From an uncultured Nocardioides sp. (lineage in GTDB: Bacteria; Actinomycetota; Actinomycetes; Propionibacteriales; Nocardioidaceae): DNA of 11,316 bases. Position numbers and translations under genes: made by a program. Shown piece after piece: positions 7,089-11,316 of this stretch. Position 1 is the first letter of the stretch. Each line of letters opens with the position of its first letter. Where the stretch lies: NCBI RefSeq assembly GCF_946885725.1, contig NZ_CAMPGZ010000140.1, positions 1-11,316 of the forward strand, given 5' to 3'. The notes beneath the pieces are model-generated. The model did no database searches, was not told the origin of the DNA, and worked only from the letters and a program-made list of their open reading frames with translations.

Positions 7089-8972
7089 GTGACAGAAACG
7101 ACCACCCCCATCCCCGGTATCGACGGCCCCGAGACCTCGAACAACGCTGCGTCCGGCGAGGCCACCGCCCCCAAGAAGCGCGCGGGCGGGCTGAACGGGA
7201 TGCTGCTCCCCGAGCTCAAGCAGCTCGCCGGCGGGCTGGGTATCAAGGGCGTCGGCGGCATGCGCAAGAGCCAGCTGATCGAGGCCATCCGGGCTGCCCA
7301 GAGTGGCGGCCCCAGTGGTGACAGCAGCTCGGCCCCGGCTGGTCAGAAGAGTGGGGACCAGGCTCCCGAGGCGAAGGCGGACCGGCCGGCGAAGCGTGAG
7401 CGCCGCCGTGACGACGCCGACGACAAGCCCAAGGTCGACGACCGGGCGCCGCAGCAGGAGCAGAAGCAGGACCGGCAGCAAGACAAGCCCCGGGACAAGC
7501 AGGAGCCCCCGCAGGACAAGCAGGAGCAGAAGCAGGACCGGCAACAGGACAAGCAGCAGGACAAGCAGCAGGACAAGGGCGGCCGCGACAGGACCGACCA
7601 GTCCGACAAGCGCGGCGACCAGACCGAGCAGCGCGACCGCGGCGGCCAGCAGCAGGACCGCGGAGGCCAGGATCGGGGCGGCCAGCAAGACGACGGCGGC
7701 AGCCGCCGCAACCGCCGTCGCCGCGGGCGTGACCGCGACCGCGACCGCCCGACCGGTCAGCGCAGCGGCGGGCGCGAGCCCGACACGCAGATCCTCGAGG
7801 ACGACGTACTCCTGCCGGTGGCCGGCATCCTCGACGTCCTCGACAACTACGCGTTCGTGCGCACCAGTGGCTACCTGCCGGGTCCGGACGACGTGTACGT
7901 GTCGCTGTCGATGGTCCGCAAGTTCGGCCTGCGCCGCGGTGACGCGATCACCGGCCAGGTGCGCCAGCAGCGTGAGGGCGAGCGCAAGGAGAAGTTCAAC
8001 CCGCTCGTCCGCATCGACACCATCAACGGGGCCGACCCCGAGGCGGCGAAGCACCGGGTGGAGTTCCAGAAGCTCACCCCGCTGTACGCCTCCGAGCGGC
8101 TGCGCCTCGAGACCGAGTCGACCAACCTGATCGGCCGGGTCATCGACATCGCCGCCCCGATCGGCAAGGGCCAGCGGGGCCTCATCGTGTCGCCGCCCAA
8201 GGCCGGCAAGACGATGATCCTGCAGTCGATCGCGAACTCGATCACGACCAACAACCCCGAGTGCCACCTGATGATCGTCCTCGTCGACGAGCGTCCGGAG
8301 GAGGTCACCGACTTCCAGCGCACGGTGAAGGGCGAGGTCATCGCGTCGACGTTCGACCGTCCCGCGACCGACCACACCTCCGTTGCCGAGCTCGCCATCG
8401 AGCGCGCGAAGCGGCTGGTGGAGCTCGGCCACGACGTCGTCGTACTCCTCGACGGCATCACCCGCCTCGGCCGGGCGTACAACCTGGCCGCGCCGGCCAG
8501 CGGCCGGATCCTCTCGGGTGGTGTCGACTCGTCGGCGCTGTACCCGCCCAAGAAGTTCTTCGGTGCGGCCCGCAACATCGAGGACGGCGGCTCTCTGACG
8601 ATCCTCGCGACCGCGCTCATCGAGACCGGCTCGAAGATGGACGAGGTGATCTTCGAGGAGTTCAAGGGCACCGGCAACATGGAGCTCCGCCTGCGCCGCG
8701 AGTTCGCCGACAAGCGGATCTTCCCCGCCATCGACGCCGTCCAGTCCGGCACGCGTCGCGAGGAGCTCCTGATGAGCAAGGAGGAGCTGCAGATCGTCTG
8801 GAAGCTCCGCCGCGTGCTCTCCGGCCTCGACGGCCAGCAGGCCCTGGAGCTGCTGCTCGAGCGGCTGAAGAAGTCGCAGAGCAACATCGAGTTCCTCATG
8901 CAGGTGCAGAAGACCACGCCCACCACCAACGGCAACGGCCACAGCGGCCACGGGCACGGCCCGAACGACTGA
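7089..8972 (+). CDS. rho: Transcription termination factor Rho with a long disordered insertion
   Basis: Hexameric RNA helicase/ATPase that binds nascent RNA and ends transcription. It has 627 residues against about 420 in E. coli; the extra length is an insertion typical of actinobacterial Rho. Residues 35-72 are the Rho_N helical domain (L-P-E-L-K-Q-L-A ... M-R-K-S-Q-L-I-E-A-I). Residues about 75-231 are hydrophilic and probably unstructured, with QQDK repeats, RGG motifs (184-198) and an Arg-rich end. From about 232 comes the OB-fold primary RNA-binding domain (V-A-G-I-L-D ... Y-A-F-V-R). The ATPase core has Walker A P370-K-A-G-K-T, Walker B L-V-D-E-R-P-E-E-V, and the R-loop D-G-I-T-R-L-G-R. 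The C-terminus ends N-G-H-S-G-H-G-H-G. The start is set by GGGAAGGA and by similarity to the mycobacterial N-terminus (M-T-E/D-T). The gene sits between thrB and the rpmE-prfA pair, as in other actinobacteria. Confidence 0.97.
   Translation: MTETTTPIPGIDGPETSNNAASGEATAPKKRAGGLNGMLLPELKQLAGGLGIKGVGGMRKSQLIEAIRAAQSGGPSGDSSSAPAGQKSGDQAPEAKADRPAKRERRRDDADDKPKVDDRAPQQEQKQDRQQDKPRDKQEPPQDKQEQKQDRQQDKQQDKQQDKGGRDRTDQSDKRGDQTEQRDRGGQQQDRGGQDRGGQQDDGGSRRNRRRRGRDRDRDRPTGQRSGGREPDTQILEDDVLLPVAGILDVLDNYAFVRTSGYLPGPDDVYVSLSMVRKFGLRRGDAITGQVRQQREGERKEKFNPLVRIDTINGADPEAAKHRVEFQKLTPLYASERLRLETESTNLIGRVIDIAAPIGKGQRGLIVSPPKAGKTMILQSIANSITTNNPECHLMIVLVDERPEEVTDFQRTVKGEVIASTFDRPATDHTSVAELAIERAKRLVELGHDVVVLLDGITRLGRAYNLAAPASGRILSGGVDSSALYPPKKFFGAARNIEDGGSLTILATALIETGSKMDEVIFEEFKGTGNMELRLRREFADKRIFPAIDAVQSGTRREELLMSKEELQIVWKLRRVLSGLDGQQALELLLERLKKSQSNIEFLMQVQKTTPTTNGNGHSGHGHGPND
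7458..7577 (+). repeat. Internal direct repeats in rho (QQDK units)
   Basis: A 30-base unit at 7458-7487 recurs at 7524-7553 with two synonymous differences (both encode EQKQDRQQDK, residues 124-133 and 146-155). The second copy runs into three tandem 12-base units of the type CAGCAGGACAAG at 7542-7577 (QQDK three times, residues 152-163). All units are multiples of three, so the frame is kept. The pattern points to expansion by slippage or unequal exchange inside the disordered insertion. Confidence 0.85.
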
Positions 8973-8991
8973 CCGACCAGCTCGTCGGATC

Positions 8992-9023
8992 AGGCCCGGA
9001 GGGCAGCAGCTTCCGGGCCTTTT
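8992..9023 (+). terminator. Intrinsic terminator of rho
   Basis: AGGCCCGGA (8992-9000) pairs perfectly with TCCGGGCCT (9012-9020), nine base pairs around an 11-base loop, and the stem runs into TTTT (9020-9023). It begins 20 bases after the rho TGA. Stem, loop and T tract make this the clearest Rho-independent terminator in the window. Confidence 0.88.
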
Positions 9024-9064
9024 CCGTCACTTCCGGGGCGATGCATCGGCCCAGAAGTGACGGA
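9023..9064 (+). repeat. 42-base near-perfect palindrome behind the rho terminator
   Basis: The arms TCCGTCACTTC (9023-9033) and GAAGTGACGGA (9054-9064) are exact reverse complements. The centre CGATGCATCG (9039-9048) is itself a perfect palindrome on the same axis (between 9043 and 9044). Of the five pairs between arms and centre, three match, so 19 of 21 base pairs are symmetric. It overlaps the terminator T tract by one base. It could act as a terminator for the opposite strand, a dimeric protein site, or a dispersed palindromic element. Single copy in this window; function unknown. Confidence 0.8.
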
Positions 9065-9201
9065 GAAACACCTTCTGCTGGGCTTCCGACAGCCCGCCCC
9101 GCCGGGTTTTCCACAGGGCAGCCCACGCGTTCCTGGCAGATCCCACGTGAAGTTTCGGCCCGGTCGCGCCGGTTTCCCAGCAGACGGTGGTAACCCGACA
9201 C

Positions 9202-9223
9202 GCCCACCCGGGGAATAGTGGGC
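9202..9223 (+). promoter_or_regulatory. Inverted repeat at the putative exporter promoter
   Basis: GCCCAC (9202-9207) and GTGGGC (9218-9223) form a six-base inverted repeat with a ten-base spacer. The repeat overlaps a weak -10-like AATAGT (9214-9219), about 30 bases before the exporter start. A local-repressor operator is possible, but no regulator gene lies next to it. Confidence 0.3.
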
Positions 9224-9237
9224 ACCACCAAGCACTT

Positions 9238-9243
9238 GAGGGA
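9238..9243 (+). promoter_or_regulatory. Ribosome binding site of the exporter (GAGGGA)
   Basis: GAGGGA lies nine bases before the GTG at 9253 and only three before the GTG at 9247, so 9253 is the better start. A GTG at 9187 would place this site inside the gene. Confidence 0.55.
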
Positions 9244-9252
9244 ACCGTGACA

Positions 9253-10509
9253 GTGACGACCCAGCGCCCTGGCGGTACGACGCACGGCCGGCCCGCCGAG
9301 GACGGTGGGCTGAGCCGACGTCGGCATGCCCAGCTGATCATCGTGCTGGGCAGCCTGATCGCGCTCGGGCCGCTGACGATCGACATGTACCTGCCGGCGT
9401 TCCCGCAGCTGGCGGATGACCTGGACGCTTCGGCCGCATCGGTGCAGCTCACCCTGACCGGCATGCTGGGCGGTCTCGCGTTCGGGCAGCTCGTCATCGG
9501 GCCGCTGTCGGACGCGTTCGGGCGGCGCAAGCCGCTGGTCACCGGGCTCGTGGTGCACGGGCTGGCGTCGCTGCTGTGCGCGCTCGCCCCCTCCATCGCC
9601 GTACTCAGCGTCGTCCGCGTGCTCCAGGGCTTCGCCGGTGCGGCGATCTCGGTCGTGGCGCTGGCGACCGTCCGCGACCTGTTCAGCGGCATCGCGGTCG
9701 CGCGCACGATGTCGCGGCTGATGCTGGTCATCGGGCTCGCGCCGATCCTGGCGCCGTCGATCGGCGGGTTCATCCTCCAGGTCACCGACTGGCGCGGCAT
9801 CTTCGTCGTGCTCGCGGCGGCCGCACTCGTCCTGGTCGGCGTGGCGCTGGTCGGGTTGCGCGAGACGCTCCCGGTGGAGCGGCGCCGCTCGCCGCGCATC
9901 GGCGCGACGCTGCGCACCTACCGCTCCCTGCTGCGCGACCGGACCTTCGTCGCGCTCGTGCTGGTCGCCGGTCTGTCGTTCTCGTCGCTGTTCGTCTATG
10001 TCTCCGGCGCGTCGTTCGTGCTCCAGGAGGGCTTCGGCCTCGACGCGCGGACGTTCGGCATCGTGTTCGGCGCCAACTCCGCCGCGCTGACGATCATGTC
10101 GCAGCTCAACCCGCGGCTGATCCGCCGATTCGGGCCGGTCAACGTGCTGACCGGGGCGATCCTCACCGCCGTCGCGGCCTCGTTCGCGCTGCTCATTGCC
10201 GGGCTGGCCGGCGGTGGCATCGTCACGGTGCTCGCGCCGCTGATGGTGGTGCTCGCCTCCGCCGGGCTGGCGATGCCCAACACCCCGGCACTCGCGCTCA
10301 ACCGGCACGGCGAGGCAGCGGGTACGGCGTCCGCGATGCTCGGCTGCATCCAGTTCGGCGTCGGCGCGCTCGTCGCACCGCTGGTCGGCGTCTTCGGTGG
10401 CACCACGGCGGCGCCGATGGGCGGCGTGATGCTGGTCGTGACGAGCCTGGCCGCGCTGCTGATGTTCGCCGTGGTGCGCCGCGATCCGTCCGTGCACGCC
10501 GTCCGCTGA
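9253..10509 (+). CDS. MFS multidrug exporter, Bcr/CflA type
   Basis: Inner-membrane proton antiporter of the major facilitator superfamily. It has 418 residues and about 12 hydrophobic helices, normal for the Bcr/CflA (TIGR00710-like) drug-resistance subfamily. A charged 27-residue N-terminal tail precedes helix 1. The subfamily hallmark P-L-T-I-D44-M-Y-L-P-A-F-P follows helix 1. MFS motif A appears as G83-P-L-S-D-A-F-G-R-R-K between helices 2 and 3. V-R-V-L-Q-G-F lies in helix 4, and the antiporter-type motif C region (L-A-P-I-L-A-P-S-I-G-G) in helix 5. An Arg-rich cytoplasmic loop (V-E-R-R-R-S-P-R) separates the halves. Substrate cannot be told from sequence; family members export bicyclomycin, chloramphenicol, sulfonamides or cysteine. 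It sits alone between rho and rpmE, a place normally without a gene in actinobacteria. GC content and codon use look like the neighbours'. Confidence 0.9.
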   Translation: MTTQRPGGTTHGRPAEDGGLSRRRHAQLIIVLGSLIALGPLTIDMYLPAFPQLADDLDASAASVQLTLTGMLGGLAFGQLVIGPLSDAFGRRKPLVTGLVVHGLASLLCALAPSIAVLSVVRVLQGFAGAAISVVALATVRDLFSGIAVARTMSRLMLVIGLAPILAPSIGGFILQVTDWRGIFVVLAAAALVLVGVALVGLRETLPVERRRSPRIGATLRTYRSLLRDRTFVALVLVAGLSFSSLFVYVSGASFVLQEGFGLDARTFGIVFGANSAALTIMSQLNPRLIRRFGPVNVLTGAILTAVAASFALLIAGLAGGGIVTVLAPLMVVLASAGLAMPNTPALALNRHGEAAGTASAMLGCIQFGVGALVAPLVGVFGGTTAAPMGGVMLVVTSLAALLMFAVVRRDPSVHAVR

Positions 10510-10530
10510 CCCGCCGCCGGGGAGGCCGCA

Positions 10531-10570
10531 CCACGCGCACTTCCCACGCGATGTGGACGCCTCCCACGCG
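10531..10570 (+). repeat. Three CCACGCG direct repeats
   Basis: CCACGCG occurs at 10531-10537, 10544-10550 and 10564-10570. The last two are part of a longer identical TCCCACGCG (10542-10550 and 10562-10570) spaced exactly 20 bases, about two helical turns. Direct repeats with this spacing can be binding sites for a regulator; none is identified. Confidence 0.5.
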
Positions 10571-10671
10571 GCATTTCCCCTGTTGAGCGGCGATAACCCC
10601 GCGTTACAGCTCGGCTGCCGGCCGCAGAGGGCCCCGGAATTAGGTGGCGGCCCCCGTTGTTTGGCAGACTG

Positions 10672-10677
10672 TATGGC
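10672..10677 (+). promoter_or_regulatory. Possible -10 box of the rpmE promoter (TATGGC)
   Basis: TATGGC in the context ACTGTATGGCTGG resembles the TAGGCT boxes before argS and rho. No good -35 hexamer is found 16-18 bases upstream. If used, the rpmE leader would be about 60 bases. Confidence 0.3.
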
Positions 10678-10735
10678 TGGTTCCGGTTCACGCCCGTGAG
10701 CACTCGAGCTCCGGCGACCCGGCGACTGCACCTCG

Positions 10736-10741
10736 AGAGGA
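10736..10741 (+). promoter_or_regulatory. Ribosome binding site of rpmE (AGAGGA)
   Basis: AGAGGA lies four bases before the ATG at 10746 and is embedded in CTCGAGAGGAAACC. The CTCGAG at 10732-10737 can pair with an identical, self-complementary CTCGAG at 10703-10708, which would partly cover this site. Confidence 0.6.
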
Positions 10742-10745
10742 AACC

Positions 10746-10967
10746 ATGAAGAAGGACATCCACCCGGACTACGTGACGACCCAGGTCACCTGCACCTGTG
10801 GCAACACGTTCACCACCCGCAGCACCGCGAAGAGCGGCTCGATTCACGCCGACGTCTGCTCGCAGTGCCACCCGTTCTACACCGGCAAGCAGAAGATCCT
10901 CGACACCGGCGGCCGCGTCGCCCGCTTCGAGGCCCGCTACGCCAAGAAGGACGCTGCCAAGAAGTAG
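10746..10967 (+). CDS. rpmE: Ribosomal protein bL31, zinc-binding form
   Basis: Large-subunit ribosomal protein L31, 73 residues, normal for the family. It starts M-K-K-D-I-H-P-D-Y and carries the four zinc ligands C16, C18, C38 and C41 (C-T-C and C-S-Q-C), so it is the cysteine-containing C+ paralogue, not the zinc-independent form induced under zinc limitation. The H-P-F-Y-T-G-K-Q motif is typical of bL31, and the tail is Lys/Ala-rich. The ATG at 10746 is set by AGAGGA four bases upstream and by the family N-terminus. It is placed just before prfA as usual, with a terminator hairpin between them. In E. coli L31 represses its own translation; the short self-complementary leader here would allow that but does not show it. 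Confidence 0.96.
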   Translation: MKKDIHPDYVTTQVTCTCGNTFTTRSTAKSGSIHADVCSQCHPFYTGKQKILDTGGRVARFEARYAKKDAAKK

Positions 10968-10975
10968 CGACCCTG

Positions 10976-11017
10976 ACAGCGCCGGCTCCCCCGTCCACGA
11001 CAGGGGACCGGCGCTGT
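10976..11017 (+). terminator. Strong terminator hairpin after rpmE
   Basis: ACAGCGCCGG (10976-10985) pairs perfectly with CCGGCGCTGT (11008-11017). Inside it, TCCCC (10987-10991) pairs with GGGGA (11003-11007) with one bulged C at 10986, giving 15 base pairs around an 11-base loop. Only TTC follows, so the T tract is minimal. It starts eight bases after the rpmE stop and should reduce transcription into prfA. Confidence 0.75.
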
Positions 11018-11048
11018 TCATGTGTCAGCGCAGGGTCGAGCAGAGGTC

Positions 11049-11057
11049 GAGGAGGAG
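11049..11057 (+). promoter_or_regulatory. Ribosome binding site of prfA (GAGGAGGAG)
   Basis: GAGGAGGAG ends six bases before the GTG at 11064 and fixes that start. Confidence 0.7.
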
Positions 11058-11063
11058 ACGAGC

Positions 11064-11316
11064 GTGTTCGAGGCCGTCGAGGGTCTGCTCGCGGAGCACC
11101 GCGAGCTCGAGTCGCGCCTTGCCGACCCCTCCATCCACTCCGACCAGGGCCTGGCCAAGCGCCTGAACCAGCGGTACGCCGAGCTCTCCGCCATCGTCCG
11201 GACGTACGACGAGTACCAGCGGCTCACCGACGACCTCGAGGCCGCGCGCGAGCTCGCGCCCGAGGACCCTTCGTTCGCCGCGGAAGCCGAGCAGCTCGAG
11301 GAGCGCCTGGCCGCGA
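11064..11316 (+). CDS. prfA: Peptide chain release factor 1 (3' partial)
   Basis: N-terminal 84 residues of RF1, which recognises UAA and UAG stop codons on the ribosome and triggers peptide release. The gene runs off the window end with no stop. The visible part is the acidic helical domain 1: M-F-E-A-V-E-G-L-L-A-E-H-R-E-L-E-S-R-L-A-D-P, then the conserved R-Y-A-E-L and Y-x-x-Y-Q-x-L-x-x-D-L-E-A-A motifs. The PxT anticodon-like loop and the GGQ motif lie beyond the window. The GTG start is supported by GAGGAGGAG six bases upstream. Position directly after rpmE is the standard actinobacterial order, and prmC (hemK) would be expected next. Confidence 0.93.
   Translation, partial: MFEAVEGLLAEHRELESRLADPSIHSDQGLAKRLNQRYAELSAIVRTYDEYQRLTDDLEAARELAPEDPSFAAEAEQLEERLAA

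Larger units (their letters stand above)
9065..9252. other. Non-coding region upstream of the exporter gene
   Basis: This stretch lies between the 42-base palindrome and the exporter. It holds a small hairpin GGGCT (9081-9085)/AGCCC (9091-9095 area), a single DnaA-box-like TTTTCCACA (9107-9115), one CCCACGCG (9122-9129), and the inverted repeat listed separately. I see no gene in it; short open frames have no family features. Confidence 0.5.
10510..10745. other. Non-coding region between exporter and rpmE
   Basis: Contents: three CCACGCG copies (listed separately); an imperfect 13-base palindrome TAACCCCGCGTTA (10594-10606, one mismatched pair); GGCCGC (10620-10625) with GCGGCC (10647-10652), a possible weak hairpin ending the exporter mRNA; a -10-like TATGGC at 10672-10677; and the rpmE leader. 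No protein gene is supported; an in-frame GTG at 10644 merely extends rpmE backward. Confidence 0.5.

Noticed and set aside
6888..8957. Long minus-strand open frame opposite rho with Leu/Val-rich stretches that look like membrane segments
   Set aside because: The hydrophobic runs are the antisense of the CAG/GAC/AAG-rich disordered part of rho; not a transporter.
9107..9115. TTTTCCACA resembling a DnaA box
   Set aside because: A single imperfect copy with no cluster, AT-rich region or dnaA/dnaN context; no origin here.
9187..9252. Upstream in-frame GTG for the exporter
   Set aside because: It lacks a ribosome binding site, and the stretch contains the inverted repeat and the GAGGGA site that fits the GTG at 9253.
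8896..10731. Long minus-strand open frame opposite the exporter
   Set aside because: Composition of Arg, His, Asp and Glu without order or motif; shadow of the exporter gene.
10644..10745. Upstream in-frame GTG for rpmE adding 34 residues
   Set aside because: bL31 proteins begin at M-K-K-D-I-H, and the ATG at 10746 has its own AGAGGA site.
1..11316. tRNA or rRNA genes, CRISPR arrays, insertion sequences, riboswitches, prophage or defence genes
   Set aside because: Looked for in gaps and on both strands; the gaps are short and show no cloverleaf, repeat-spacer pattern, transposase or known riboswitch core.

Overview
This window is high-GC DNA with many GTG starts and the gene order argS–lysA–hom–thrC–thrB–rho–[MFS]–rpmE–prfA, all on the + strand. 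Without the MFS gene, this is the conserved actinobacterial block known from Mycobacterium (argS-lysA-thrA-thrC-thrB-rho-rpmE-prfA). The ArgS start, the LysA N-terminal extension and a Rho with a long disordered insertion also fit Actinomycetota. A Nocardioidaceae-like member (Nocardioides type) is my guess, but the genus cannot be proven from sequence reading alone.

Layout. Bases 1-227 are the C-terminal end of a CheY-like receiver protein. Bases 297-3365 hold argS and lysA, 9 bases apart. After a 127-base gap come hom, thrC and thrB (3493-6823), tightly packed and probably translationally coupled. A 265-base gap with a hairpin just behind thrB and a candidate rho promoter leads into rho (7089-8972), which ends in a clear intrinsic terminator. 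A 280-base gap holding a 42-base near-perfect palindrome precedes a Bcr/CflA-type drug exporter (9253-10509). A 236-base gap with repeated CCACGCG motifs precedes rpmE (10746-10967), which is followed by a strong terminator hairpin. The window ends inside prfA (from 11064).

How the genes fit together. hom, thrB and thrC encode the complete route from aspartate semialdehyde to threonine. lysA makes lysine from meso-diaminopimelate on the sister branch of the same pathway. Aspartate kinase and aspartate semialdehyde dehydrogenase are not in the window. argS, rpmE and prfA serve translation, and rho serves transcription termination. The exporter is the one gene foreign to this layout.

I do not see a new multi-gene system. 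The items worth a second look are the exporter placed between rho and rpmE, the 42-base palindrome beside it, the repeat-bearing Q/D/K and RGG insertion of Rho, the structured rho leader with an operator-like palindrome, and an apparently leaderless argS promoter.
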